This document shows, in pieces, positions 26,117-38,399 of a stretch of 64,000 nucleotides of DNA (its first letter is position 1; every line of letters begins with the position of its first letter). Both the position numbers and the translations under genes were made by a program. The DNA is from Anaerolineae bacterium (GTDB taxonomy: Bacteria > Chloroflexota > Anaerolineae > Anaerolineales > Anaerolineaceae): contig JABLXK010000002.1 in the NCBI GenBank assembly GCA_013178095.1, positions 248,001 through 312,000 on the forward strand, in the 5' to 3' direction. The notes under the pieces were generated by a model, which saw only the letters and a list, made by a program, of their open reading frames with translations, was not told the origin of the DNA and searched no databases.

Positions 26117-27499
26117 TCATTTCAAAAATGGCAGATCGATCACCGGTTGAGGGACGATCTGTGGATTTTCTCGGATGTAGAGCGGGCAGCCGCCGCCGCA
26201 TGTAGAAAGCAGATCGCAGACGCGGCAGCCCGTGGGCGCGTAACGGCGCTCGCGGATGGAAAGCGCCAGGTCGCTGTTCCAGATGGAATCCCAGCGATCA
26301 TTCAGGATATTTCCCAGCGGTTGGTAATAGGACTGGCAGGGCAGCACGCCGCCGTCGGGCTCGATGCACATGTTATAGCGCGCGGCGGTGCAGCCTTTGA
26401 CGCCCAGGCCGCTTTCCACGGGGTTGAAGCGGCAATATTGCGTGGGGGTGTACCAGATCAGGCGCTGGCCGCTTTCAGCTACGTGCGCCTTGGCGATTTC
26501 CAGTAAAGCAGGCAGTTCGTCCTCACGCAGGGCTTGCGGGTTGGCTGTCCCGCGCCCGGAATGGATCAGACCGTTCAAACCGACGGTGGGCACGTCCAAG
26601 TCTTTAAGAAAATCCAGTGTTTGCTGCAAATGCGCGCTGTTATCTTTCAAAAGAGTGGTGTTGGTCATCACGAACAGGGGAGAAGCCAATGCGCTGCGAA
26701 TGCCGGCCACAGTTTCCTGCCATGCTCCGGTAGCGCTCACGATGAGGTCGTGGATGGCAGGGTCGTGCGATTCGAGCGTGATCTGCACGTGATCCAGCCC
26801 CGCTTCCGCCAGCTCGCGCACGTAAGCGGCGTCCGCCAGTTTGCGGCCATTGGTGTTGAGGCCGCTGATCAGGCCGAGCTGTTCGGCGTGCGCCACCAGA
26901 TCGGGCAGGTCAGGGCGCAGGGTGGGCTCGCCGCCGGTGAAAACCACATGCGGAATGCCGATTTCCCAAACCTTGTCCAGCACCTTGAACCAGTCTTCTT
27001 TGCTGTATTCATTACCGGCGCGAGAGGCTTCGTTATAACAGTGCAGGCAGCGGTTGTTGCAGCGGTAGGTTAGAGCCAGATCCATGCGGTAAGGCGCGGA
27101 AGGTTGCTGCGAGAAGGGTTCGAGGATTTCGAGATTCAAGTCACAAATCGGGCATGGATCCTCAACAGGCGAAATGATCGGAAGGAAGGTCTGCTTGAAT
27201 TCAGCCAAATCCGCGGCGGCCCTTTCGGCTTTGATCATGAAAGTACGCGCAACATGGATAGCCGCGCGATTGTCGTCGACTTCTTCCAAAATCAGGCGCG
27301 CCATCAGCGCGGCGCTGGGATTAAAGTGGTATATGCGATTGGCGTTGACAAGTAGAATGGCGCTGCCGTCCTGCTCGACGCGCAGGTGCAGGCGTTTTTT
27401 GGCTTTGCCATCCTGACGCAGATAGCTGAAATTGCCGGGATCAGCTCCCGGCAAGGTGTTTTTGGTAAAAAGGCTCATTCTTTTTGGCATGCTCGCCAT
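26117..27499 (-). CDS. Radical SAM/SPASM enzyme with PqqD-like N-domain
   Basis: A 460-residue radical SAM enzyme expected to modify a peptide or protein. From the start at 27499, residues about 36-75 form a PqqD-like recognition domain; a C-x-x-C pair (PCPIC, about 116-119) follows; then the barrel has C-x3-C-x2-C in YRCNNRCLHCYN (Cys147, 151, 154) and the SAM-contact TGGEP (about 188-192). The C-terminus is a SPASM domain with at least seven Cys, including GCRVC and TCGGGCP, able to hold two auxiliary clusters. The frame is open into the upstream gene, but its first ATG beyond that gene's stop is 27499; 27490 and 27478 are alternatives. It lies 28 nt from the gene for the Cys-tailed membrane protein, its likely substrate. 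Confidence 0.92.
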   Translation of the reverse strand: MASMPKRMSLFTKNTLPGADPGNFSYLRQDGKAKKRLHLRVEQDGSAILLVNANRIYHFNPSAALMARLILEEVDDNRAAIHVARTFMIKAERAAADLAEFKQTFLPIISPVEDPCPICDLNLEILEPFSQQPSAPYRMDLALTYRCNNRCLHCYNEASRAGNEYSKEDWFKVLDKVWEIGIPHVVFTGGEPTLRPDLPDLVAHAEQLGLISGLNTNGRKLADAAYVRELAEAGLDHVQITLESHDPAIHDLIVSATGAWQETVAGIRSALASPLFVMTNTTLLKDNSAHLQQTLDFLKDLDVPTVGLNGLIHSGRGTANPQALREDELPALLEIAKAHVAESGQRLIWYTPTQYCRFNPVESGLGVKGCTAARYNMCIEPDGGVLPCQSYYQPLGNILNDRWDSIWNSDLALSIRERRYAPTGCRVCDLLSTCGGGCPLYIRENPQIVPQPVIDLPFLK

Positions 27500-27527
27500 A
27501 CATCCGTTGATTTCGCAGTGTGAACGT

Positions 27528-29258
27528 TTAGCGGCCGCCGCCGGCGCAGGCGCAGGCGCAACCGGCGCAAGCACATGCGCAGGCGCAGGAATGCCCGCCT
27601 CCACTGCTGAAACCACCGCCTCCGCTGCCGCGGAAGGTGCTGGAAGTTTGAACCGGCACCGGATTGGTCTTGGTGGTTACAGCGCCGGTGAAAGCGGCAA
27701 TATTGCCGACCACGCCGGAGGAAAAGGCTTGAACGGAACCGATCACGAATGCGGCTGCATCGGAACCGGGCAGGCTGGGCAGCGTGACTGTGGTTGATTT
27801 ACCGCCGCCGGAAGGCGCTGCAGCGCTGCCTTTGGCAACCGAGCCGCCCATGGTACGGGCAGAAGTGCCGGCGTGACTGATAGTCGGATCGGTGCGCCAC
27901 CACCAGGAGGGCATGAAAACCGGTCCGGTGCCGAAGGTGCGGCGGGTGCGGCCATCGTAGTCCTTATCGAGCATGGTCCAATCGGCTGATTCGGAGTATT
28001 TCTCGGCGCGCACTTCAGGTGTTTGAGCGGCTTCGACCTGCTGCCAGGCTTGCTTAATGATTTCCTCGTAATAGGCAACCGTTTCTTTACGGCTGAATCC
28101 TTTCATCTTTTCACCGACCGTACGCACCAGGGCGATCATCATGTCCTGCAATCCTTTGCGGCGCTCGGATTTATTGGTTTTGCGGAAAGCCTCGAGGAAG
28201 GATTTTTCGTAATCACGCAAATCTTCCGGTAATTTGTCTTCTACTTTAATTTCCAGCGGATCGCGGCTGGTCACCTGAGCGGCTTCTTTTTTGGTAACCG
28301 CAAACAGGATCATGGTGAGGATCTTATCCATGGGCTGCTCCATGAGAATGGCAGCCTCAACCGAGGTCAATCCACGCTTGATACCGTGACCTTCTATGGC
28401 AATCTTGGGGGGCAGGTACTGGAGTTGACGCTTCTTGGCGCTGCGCACAGCCAGAACGATCACCAGGACAAAGATGCCGATGATGCCACCGCAGCAAACC
28501 AGGGGAATAGCCCAGCCGAGAATTTCATCCGGGTTGAAGGTAACGGTTTGGCGGGTATTGATTACTTCGGTTGGGATGACGCGCGCCGGGAAAGTAGCGC
28601 CGAAAGTGTATTTACCATCCGGAGACGCTTCGGAAGAAGACCATTGATACAGAATGCGGCCATCGTCATAGATTTCCGAGGCGGGAGTTGCATCTCCCGG
28701 CCAGCCTTTGGGATTAATCCAATTGGCTTCCTGGTCGGTCAAGCCGGGAGGAAGCAGCAGATTGACGGTCAGGTTAGTGCTGCCGCTGACATATTCGCTG
28801 CCGAAATAGTTTGGCTGGAAGTTGAAAGACGCGTAGCTTTCGGTTTCTTTTTCGCTGGCGATATAAAACAGGTTGCCGATGTTCTCCACTTTCATATACA
28901 GGATACCGCTTCCACCGGGTTGGATGGAATTGGCGCCTAAACCGAGGGCGATGCCATCTACGTAAGGGGAACTGGAAATATCCGAGACAGGCTGGTCATC
29001 GATCGTTGCGGTGACATCACTCAAGGAATAATCACTGTTGCCGGGCATGCCGATATCCACAAAATCAATGACATGGCCGCTGGCGCTATTCTGGAAATGA
29101 TAAAAGTATTCCAGAGTAACCGTGCCATTCGACTCTAGATACACGTTTACCTGTGCTTCGGGGACCTGGAAGTAATACTCCTGCGCCAAAACCGGCTGAA
29201 CCAGTGTTAATACCAGCAACAGGGCTATCAGGATGCCTGAAACCTTAAATTTTTTCAT
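27528..29258 (-). CDS. Exported DUF2207-like membrane protein with Cys-Ala tail
   Basis: A 576-residue protein with a cleavable-type signal peptide (residues about 1-25, ending VLAQ), a beta-rich outer domain to about residue 240, one membrane helix (about 247-271, with a CC pair at its start), then a cytoplasmic helical region. This is the layout of DUF2207 proteins, which usually end in a Gly-rich tail. Here the tail (last 21 residues) is His-Ser, then four Cys-Ala pairs, Gly, three Cys-Ala pairs and Gly-Gly-Gly-Arg: seven Cys alternating with Ala. The codons of the run are mixed (TGC/TGT; GCC/GCA/GCT), so the pattern is probably kept at protein level. It is second in the operon, directly before the radical SAM genes. 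I infer that the tail is modified or binds metal. Confidence 0.85.
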   Translation of the reverse strand: MKKFKVSGILIALLLVLTLVQPVLAQEYYFQVPEAQVNVYLESNGTVTLEYFYHFQNSASGHVIDFVDIGMPGNSDYSLSDVTATIDDQPVSDISSSPYVDGIALGLGANSIQPGGSGILYMKVENIGNLFYIASEKETESYASFNFQPNYFGSEYVSGSTNLTVNLLLPPGLTDQEANWINPKGWPGDATPASEIYDDGRILYQWSSSEASPDGKYTFGATFPARVIPTEVINTRQTVTFNPDEILGWAIPLVCCGGIIGIFVLVIVLAVRSAKKRQLQYLPPKIAIEGHGIKRGLTSVEAAILMEQPMDKILTMILFAVTKKEAAQVTSRDPLEIKVEDKLPEDLRDYEKSFLEAFRKTNKSERRKGLQDMMIALVRTVGEKMKGFSRKETVAYYEEIIKQAWQQVEAAQTPEVRAEKYSESADWTMLDKDYDGRTRRTFGTGPVFMPSWWWRTDPTISHAGTSARTMGGSVAKGSAAAPSGGGKSTTVTLPSLPGSDAAAFVIGSVQAFSSGVVGNIAAFTGAVTTKTNPVPVQTSSTFRGSGGGGFSSGGGHSCACACACAGCACACAGGGR

Positions 29259-29296
29259 TTGGACTCCGTAATTAATAAACTAAGAGTAACAGGAAA

Positions 29297-29662
29297 CTAC
29301 CACTTGGGCTCTTCGGTCAATTGATAGGTAGTACCGCAATAAGGGCATGTGACCACCGGCGCACCGGCAACCAATTTGACGTCTTTTGCAGCAAGAACGC
29401 CGCCGCAGGACTTGCATTTGATGGTGTCCATGCCCACTTCACCGGGAAGATCAATATTGACGGTTACATTTTGCGCTGCATCGGGGTTTGATTTAATGCG
29501 CGTGGCAAAGAAGATCAGGACAAATCCAACAGCAGCCAGGATGATGGCAATCTGGATGTAAATGGCGCTGCCGGTTTGGCCGCCGGAACCTAAAAAGAAC
29601 AGGAAAGAAAAAACCAGCGCAAAAGCCGCCAGAATAAACATAGTAATTTTGCCAAATTTCAT
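29297..29662 (-). CDS. Small membrane protein with zinc ribbon
   Basis: A 121-residue protein with two membrane segments (about 7-26 and 33-53) and a C-terminal cytoplasmic zinc ribbon: CKSCGG and CPYCGT are 25-30 residues apart, giving four Cys ligands. It is the first gene of the operon, with GGAGGA before the ATG, and ends 38 nt before the start of the Cys-tailed DUF2207-like gene. A minus-strand TATAAT at 29714-29719 is a likely promoter shared with nothing else. I do not recognise a named family. The context suggests a membrane partner of the Cys-tailed protein. Confidence 0.8.
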   Translation of the reverse strand: MKFGKITMFILAAFALVFSFLFFLGSGGQTGSAIYIQIAIILAAVGFVLIFFATRIKSNPDAAQNVTVNIDLPGEVGMDTIKCKSCGGVLAAKDVKLVAGAPVVTCPYCGTTYQLTEEPKW

Positions 29663-29754
29663 ATTTTCCTCCGATGAAAAACGACCATTTTAACCAGGTT
29701 TTATACAACTTTTATTATATACGGAAAAGAACAGAGATGGTTTTCGGGGGATAG

Positions 29755-31800
<2,046 letters not shown>

Positions 31801-31817
31801 GAAAAGAAGATCCAGTA

Positions 31818-33014
31818 ATGGCTAAATTGATATTAAAACCGGGGCGCGAGAAGTCGCTGATGCGGCGGCACCCCTGGGTGTTTTCCGGTGCAGTGAAGCA
31901 GGTGAATGGAAATCCTGGTTCGGGGGACACGCTGGAAGTGCTCTCGGCAAAAGGAGAGCGGCTGGGCTGGGCGGCATTCAGCCCGCAATCGTCTATTCGG
32001 GCGCGCATGTGGGCGTTTGGCGAGGAAGAACTCGGAGATATGACTTTCTTTCTCTCCAATAAAATGCGCATAGCCATTATATCAAAAGAAAAGGACTTAT
32101 TAAATAATCAGTCTTTAAATAACAGTATGCGTCTGATCCATGCCGAGTCCGATGGACTACCCGGTTTGATCGTAGATCGCTACGATCAATGGCTGGTGGC
32201 ACAATTCCTCACCGCCGGGGCGGAGAAGTGGAAGCATGAAATCACGCAGGCACTGGCGGAGATCACCGGTCTGACGAACATCTACGAACGATCGGACGCG
32301 GACGTGCGTGAACTGGAGGGCTTGTCGCCAACGACTGGCGTTTTGATGGGCGCGCAACCCCCCGAGACGGTTGAGATCAGCGAGAACGGCTTACGCTTTC
32401 TGGTTGACATTCAAAAAGGACACAAGACCGGTTTCTACCTCGACCAGCGCGACAATCGCCTGGCTGTGCAGGCTTATGCCAAAGACCGGCGCGTGTTGAA
32501 CTGCTTCTCTTATACGGGTGGCTTTGCGGTTTACTGCCTGGCAGGCGGCGCGGCGCAGGTCGTTTCCATCGACTCTTCCGCGGACGCGCTGGAGATGGGC
32601 AAGCGCAACCTGGAGCTTAACCATCTGCCGGCGGAGAAAGCCGAATGGATGTGCGCGGACGTATTCCAGGAATTGCGCACCATGCGCGACCGGCGCGAAC
32701 GCTTCGACCTGATCGTGCTGGATCCGCCAAAATTCGCGCCCACCGTAGGCCAGGTGCAGGCCGCCGCACGCGGTTACAAGGATATCAACCTGCTGGCTTT
32801 CAAGCTGCTCAACCCGGGCGGTATCCTGGCCACTTTTTCCTGCTCGGGAGGGGTGGAGCGTGCGTTATTCCAGAAGATCGTTGCCGACGCCGCGCTGGAC
32901 GCGGGCGTGGACGCGCAGATCATCCAGCACCTCTCGCAAGCGCCGGACCATCCCATCGCGCTCAATTTTCCGGAGGGAGAATACCTGAAAGGGCTGATTT
33001 GCCGAATTAGTTGA
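31818..33014 (+). CDS. rlmI: Class I rRNA (cytosine-C5) methyltransferase, RlmI-like
   Basis: RlmI methylates a cytosine C5 in 23S rRNA using SAM. The 398-residue protein has an N-terminal PUA domain (LKPGREKSLMRRHPWVFSGAV), a central RlmI-like region and a C-terminal Rossmann methyltransferase with the SAM motif VLNCFSYTGGFAVYC (about residues 226-240) and the catalytic-loop LDPPKFAP. Gene order and 17-nt spacing suggest co-transcription with ligA. Close paralogues (RlmK/L type) methylate guanine, so the exact target base is by family only. Confidence 0.88.
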   Translation: MAKLILKPGREKSLMRRHPWVFSGAVKQVNGNPGSGDTLEVLSAKGERLGWAAFSPQSSIRARMWAFGEEELGDMTFFLSNKMRIAIISKEKDLLNNQSLNNSMRLIHAESDGLPGLIVDRYDQWLVAQFLTAGAEKWKHEITQALAEITGLTNIYERSDADVRELEGLSPTTGVLMGAQPPETVEISENGLRFLVDIQKGHKTGFYLDQRDNRLAVQAYAKDRRVLNCFSYTGGFAVYCLAGGAAQVVSIDSSADALEMGKRNLELNHLPAEKAEWMCADVFQELRTMRDRRERFDLIVLDPPKFAPTVGQVQAAARGYKDINLLAFKLLNPGGILATFSCSGGVERALFQKIVADAALDAGVDAQIIQHLSQAPDHPIALNFPEGEYLKGLICRIS

Positions 33015-33040
33015 CGGAAAGAGGACCGAAACTCGAATCT

Positions 33041-33069
33041 ATAAAAAGAAAACGCACCACATAGGTGCG
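33041..33069 (-). terminator. Terminator of tmRNA
   Basis: CGCACC (33053-33058) pairs with GGTGCG (33064-33069) around a 5-nt loop. Read on the minus strand the stem is followed by TTTTCTTTTTAT, a good intrinsic terminator just after the tmRNA 3' end. Confidence 0.75.
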
Positions 33070-33076
33070 GAATAGG

Positions 33077-33465
33077 TGGTGGAGATGGCGGGAATCGAAC
33101 CCGCGTCCGAAAGAATAGAGCCGCGAACTTCTACGAGCGTAGCGGATCTTGGTTCTCGCCGCTGACAGGGAGACCCTCAGCCAACGTCAGCAGCCAGCCG
33201 CTTGGACCCGAAAGCCCTCTTTTGTGCATTGCGCGGCCGTATGCACAGCACTCCAACTTTGTGGCGCCTGTCCCGCGACCGGTCGGAGTTCGGTGCAGGC
33301 AGACGTGGTCCGAAGACCAGTCGCTGGTTCCTTAGCTTATGCAGCTAAAGGAAGAGCAGCATAGTTAGTGCGATTGGCACTTGTGTTTTGTACTGATTTT
33401 ACGAGGTCGGTACCTCTCGGCTCGCCGTTCGGGTTCAGCCTCTCCCGTCGAAGCCTGTCATCCCC
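33077..33465 (-). ncRNA. ssrA: Transfer-messenger RNA (tmRNA)
   Basis: tmRNA rescues stalled ribosomes and tags the unfinished protein for breakdown. On the minus strand it starts GGGGATGACAGGCTTCGACG, the usual 5' end, and finishes with the tRNA-like GGACGCGGGTTCGATTCCCG, then CATCTCC and CCA. The acceptor GGGGATG pairs with CATCTCC. The tag frame runs from 33378 to its TAA at 33337-33339 and reads Ala-Asn-Arg-Thr-Asn-Tyr-Ala-Ala-Leu-Pro-Leu-Ala-Ala. The ending LAA is typical; the Pro before it is less so. The resume codon (GCC at 33376-33378) is inferred from other tmRNAs. Pseudoknots were not folded. A terminator follows. Confidence 0.95.
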
Positions 33466-33585
33466 GAAGACGACCCTATTATACAGTATGAATGTTAGAA
33501 ATAAATTAAAGATTGCATTATGTGATCAAATTCTATATTTGCTATAATCTCTAAAATACAAATCATCACAAACATGGATGGCTGA

Positions 33586-33843
33586 ATGATGGTAACCGCG
33601 GATAGTAGAGAAGAAAGATGGGATTGTCTGAAAGACGGTCATGATTGGGAGAGCAAAGAAATTTCTGCTAATTGTGATACCTGTTCGTTCAAAGCGGGAG
33701 CGGGGGATTGGGGCATGTGCATGCCGGACGCGGGAAGCGAATGTATTCAACCTACCGTGCGCGTAAAAGAGTGCCGCCATTGCGGCGCCATCCAAACTGA
33801 GGACGGATTGATCGTTCCATCCGATTTCTTTGATAAGCTGTAA
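33586..33843 (+). CDS. Small Cys-rich protein of unknown function
   Basis: An 85-residue soluble protein with eight Cys, arranged as CDTC, two single Cys and ECRHCG near the C-terminus, so it may bind zinc. A TATAAT at 33543-33548 lies 37 nt before the start, and no clear Shine-Dalgarno is seen; the Met at 33589 is an alternative start. I do not recognise a family. It lies between tmRNA, which is divergent, and the GH25 pair. Confidence 0.55.
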   Translation: MMVTADSREERWDCLKDGHDWESKEISANCDTCSFKAGAGDWGMCMPDAGSECIQPTVRVKECRHCGAIQTEDGLIVPSDFFDKL

Positions 33844-33962
33844 TCATCCTATCTCTAATTAAATAAAATCCGATAAGAATTAATCATTGATCGTGCGGTG
33901 AAGCGCTGCTGGCACGTTACTTGCATTAAAGTGAGTACGTGTTAAGTGACGAGGACGCTTGC

Positions 33963-34565
33963 ATGATCTCTGGAATCGATTTATCGGATAAAAACGGAGC
34001 GGTCGATTGGAGCCAGTTCGGCAACAACGACGTTAACTTCGTCTACATTAAAGCCAGCGAAGCTATCGACAGCATTGATTCCATGTACGAGACCAATATC
34101 CAGAAAGCTGGCGAATTTGGCATCCTGGCTGGAGCTTACCACTGGCTGCATCCCGATTTGCACGTAGGCCGGCAGGCGGAATTGTTCTTAAATACCGTCG
34201 GTAATTTTAAGGGCATGCTGCCGCCGGTAGTGTGCCTAGAGACTTACCATACCAACCTGCCCGCTATGGACAAAAGCGTGCGCACATTTATTGAGTTGCT
34301 GCGGGATGGGTTGGGGGTGAACCCGGTCATTTATACATCTGAAACCTATTGGAAGACCTATCTTTCCGATTCCGATTGGGGTTGTGAATACCCACTATGG
34401 CTAGACAAGCCCGGCAACTCGTGGCCCAAACAAATTTGGCCTTGGGCGGGGTGGACTTTCTGGCAATTTTCCTACCAGGCGCGCCTGCCGGGGATTGCCA
34501 CAAACCTGGGATTGAACTGGTTCAACGGTTCGATCACCGAATTGAAGAAAATGGTGATCAAGTAA
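33963..34565 (+). CDS. GH25 lysozyme-like protein lacking one catalytic Asp
   Basis: A 200-residue protein of glycoside hydrolase family 25, whose active members cut the N-acetylmuramic acid linkages of peptidoglycan. The N-terminal Asp in ISGIDLS and the barrel pattern (IKASEA, GAYHWLHP, PVIYTSETYW, WTFWQFS, LNWFNGS) are kept. In the Asp-x-Glu active-site motif the Asp is replaced: residues 91-93 read Cys-Leu-Glu, where the neighbour has Asp-Leu-Glu. It has no signal peptide. A frame reaching 33939 exists, but family similarity begins at 33963, where GAGG lies 9 nt upstream. It may be inactive or bind peptidoglycan only. It is followed after 13 nt by a second GH25 gene. Confidence 0.85.
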   Translation: MISGIDLSDKNGAVDWSQFGNNDVNFVYIKASEAIDSIDSMYETNIQKAGEFGILAGAYHWLHPDLHVGRQAELFLNTVGNFKGMLPPVVCLETYHTNLPAMDKSVRTFIELLRDGLGVNPVIYTSETYWKTYLSDSDWGCEYPLWLDKPGNSWPKQIWPWAGWTFWQFSYQARLPGIATNLGLNWFNGSITELKKMVIK

Positions 34566-34578
34566 GAGGAGAAATGCG

Positions 34579-35493
34579 ATGATACCCGGAGTTGATGTTT
34601 CCCACTGGCAATTGGAGATCGATTGGAACGAAGTCAAGCGTGCCGGTGTTAAATTTGCTTTCATCAAGGCCACTGAGTTTCCTGACAAAAAAACTACCCT
34701 GTACATCGATGATCTTTTATACCGAAATCTGGAGGGCGTTTCAGCAGCTGGTATTCATTGGAGCGCATACCATTTCTTCCGCACGCACATCGATCCCGTC
34801 ATCCAAGCACAGGTGTTTGTGGAGACCGTTGGGGAGTTTACCAGCCTCCCACCCGTGCTGGACCTGGAAGCTGCCGGATGCAAGGGCGAAAAATTGAACC
34901 TGAAAGTGCAGGCCTTCCTGACGGAAGTCGAGCGTTTGACCGGCCGCAAGCCGATTATTTATACCAGCGGCGGTTTTTGGCGCAGCTATATGATGTACGA
35001 AAAGCGCGTGCACGCCGATTGGGCGCGCGCATATCCGCTGTGGATGGCGCAGTACACCACGCTGTGGCCTACACCACTCTATCCATGGGCGGGTTGGGAT
35101 TTCTGGCAGTATTCGGACAAGGGCACGCTGCCCGGATTCAAGACCCACATGGACCTAAACTGGTTCAACGGATCCGAGGAGGAAATGCTGGCGCGCTTCA
35201 ATGTGGGCGACGGCAGCTACACGATGCCTTCCACGGCTTTGGTTGAGGAAAGCGGTAACGCCGTGATGGATAAGGATGCCAAGTTGATGGAAGAATTCGA
35301 GCTTGCCAAACGCATGTTCACGCAGAACCATGGCGATTACCAGGAACCATCGCAGGATCCCAAGCGCTATTTCGCTAATGGCAGGCGGCCGGATTTCCAT
35401 TCAGCGCCAGCCGCGCACGGGGCGCAAACTCTGGAGGAACGGCGCTGGGTGCGCTCGTATTTCATTGACAAGGCAGTGCGGCAGGCGGCTTAA
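34579..35493 (+). CDS. GH25 lysozyme (N-acetylmuramidase)
   Basis: A 304-residue protein whose first 210 residues are a GH25 barrel: IPGVDVSHWQLEIDW at the start, the catalytic Asp-Leu-Glu at residues 95-97 (PPVLDLEAAG), YTSGGFW, and WDFWQYSDKG, LNWFNGS at the end. The C-terminal 90 residues are a charged tail with no domain I recognise. No signal peptide is visible, so export would need another route, such as phage-like holins or lysis. A GAGGAG Shine-Dalgarno is 7 nt before the ATG. It forms a tandem with the shorter upstream copy and is probably co-transcribed. No other phage genes are nearby. Confidence 0.88.
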   Translation: MIPGVDVSHWQLEIDWNEVKRAGVKFAFIKATEFPDKKTTLYIDDLLYRNLEGVSAAGIHWSAYHFFRTHIDPVIQAQVFVETVGEFTSLPPVLDLEAAGCKGEKLNLKVQAFLTEVERLTGRKPIIYTSGGFWRSYMMYEKRVHADWARAYPLWMAQYTTLWPTPLYPWAGWDFWQYSDKGTLPGFKTHMDLNWFNGSEEEMLARFNVGDGSYTMPSTALVEESGNAVMDKDAKLMEEFELAKRMFTQNHGDYQEPSQDPKRYFANGRRPDFHSAPAAHGAQTLEERRWVRSYFIDKAVRQAA

Positions 35494-35811
35494 TTCAGAA
35501 TAATATATAAATAAATAAAACGTTGGCTTTGACGAACTCAACCAACATTTTATTTATTTGAAAAAGCAAATGGCGAAGAATATTTTATTTGCAGGATTAG
35601 AACGAGATCGCCACGCTTCCGTGAGGGAAGCGCGCGAAATCAATAAAAGAGAACAGTCTAAGGGACATCAATCAACATTATCACCTTAAGCCGGGTTTCT
35701 TCCTCAAGAGGATGCTTCGCGATCACTCGCCTGCCCCTGGCGCATTGCAGGTTTTTTATTGATTCAGAATGAGTATTTAAAATACCTGTGGCAGGATCAC
35801 GAAAACAGAAA
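35494..35811. other. Intergenic stretch, no gene seen
   Basis: The 318 bases between the GH25 gene and the SMP-30 gene hold no credible coding region. A weak hairpin (CGCTTCCGTGAGGGAAGCG, near 35612) is present. No promoter or known RNA is recognised. Confidence 0.5.
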
Positions 35812-36708
35812 TTACGCCAGCGTCGGGATGCCGGCGGTCAGGCAGCGCAGACGGTAGACTTTCGCGCTGCAGGTGATGAAAAGAGAACGCATATCCGCGC
35901 CGCCCCAGGCCAGGTTGGAGGTCTTGTCGGGCAGGTATATGCGCCCGAGCAGGTCACCATTGGGGTTGAAAACCCACACGCCGCCGGGACCGGTGCTGAA
36001 CAGGTTGCCCTGCACGTCGAACTTCATGCCGTCCGGGCGGCCGATCTTGGCGTCGTCCCATAATTCCACCCAGATATGACCGCCGCTGATTTCCCAGTCA
36101 GGGCTGACGTCGAACACGCGGATGTGTTGGCGCACGGTGTCGATCACGTACAACTGCTTCTCGTTGGGCGAGAGCGCCAGCCCGTTGGGGCGTTCGAAGG
36201 AATCAGTGATCAATTCAAGGTTGGTGTGATCGGGTGTGACGCGGTAAACGCCCTGGTAGCTCAACTCCGCTTCAGCCGGTCCGCCCTGACCTTCGCGCAG
36301 GCCGTAGATGGGGTCGGTGAAAAGGATCGAACCGTCGCTGGCGGCGACCACGTCATTGGGGGAATTCAGTTTTTTCCCCTGGTAGGCGCTTGCGATGACC
36401 ACCGGTTTGCCACTATTATCCGTAACGCTGACAGCGCGCGTATGGTGTTCGCATACGACCAGATTGCCCTGGCGGGTGAAGGTCAGCCCGTTGGGAAAGC
36501 CAGCCGGATGACGGAAGACCTCCGCACCTTTTTGAGGCGACCAGAAGTAAATGGTATCGGCGGGGATGTCCGAAAAAAGCAGGCGGTTCGCACGCGAATC
36601 CCACAATGGCCCTTCGGTGAATTGAAATCCTTCGGCAATCACTTCCACTTGCGCATCAGAAGGCACCAAACGGGTAAATTCAGGGCTGAGGGACTCAATT
36701 TGATTCAT
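35812..36708 (-). CDS. SMP-30/gluconolactonase-family protein
   Basis: A 298-residue six-bladed beta-propeller of the SMP-30 family; active members open sugar lactones such as gluconolactone with a bound divalent metal. The metal-type residues are visible as EGP (FTEGPLWDSRAN), the Asn in LNSPNDVVAASDG and the Asp in GRPDGMKFDVQGNL. The start is ATG 36708, preceded by an AGGA, because the longer frame begins inside the upstream gene. It lies 5 nt after the nicotinate phosphoribosyltransferase gene, so the two are co-transcribed; a functional link is not obvious. There is no signal peptide. Confidence 0.88.
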   Translation of the reverse strand: MNQIESLSPEFTRLVPSDAQVEVIAEGFQFTEGPLWDSRANRLLFSDIPADTIYFWSPQKGAEVFRHPAGFPNGLTFTRQGNLVVCEHHTRAVSVTDNSGKPVVIASAYQGKKLNSPNDVVAASDGSILFTDPIYGLREGQGGPAEAELSYQGVYRVTPDHTNLELITDSFERPNGLALSPNEKQLYVIDTVRQHIRVFDVSPDWEISGGHIWVELWDDAKIGRPDGMKFDVQGNLFSTGPGGVWVFNPNGDLLGRIYLPDKTSNLAWGGADMRSLFITCSAKVYRLRCLTAGIPTLA

Positions 36709-36713
36709 CAGGA

Positions 36714-38270
<1,557 letters not shown>

Positions 38271-38399
38271 ACTGCCTCTATTTGAAGTCTATTTCTCTTG
38301 CGCACGTTCGTGCATAAGATTCGTATTAATATTCAGGCTGTATTATACGAGCCTTGGGCGAGTTTGCCCGTATAATAATTTTTATAGGAAGGATCGAGA

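Noticed and set aside
33963..35493. A prophage lysis module (GH25 pair)
   Set aside because: No holin, tail, terminase or integrase gene is visible and the flanks are housekeeping genes.
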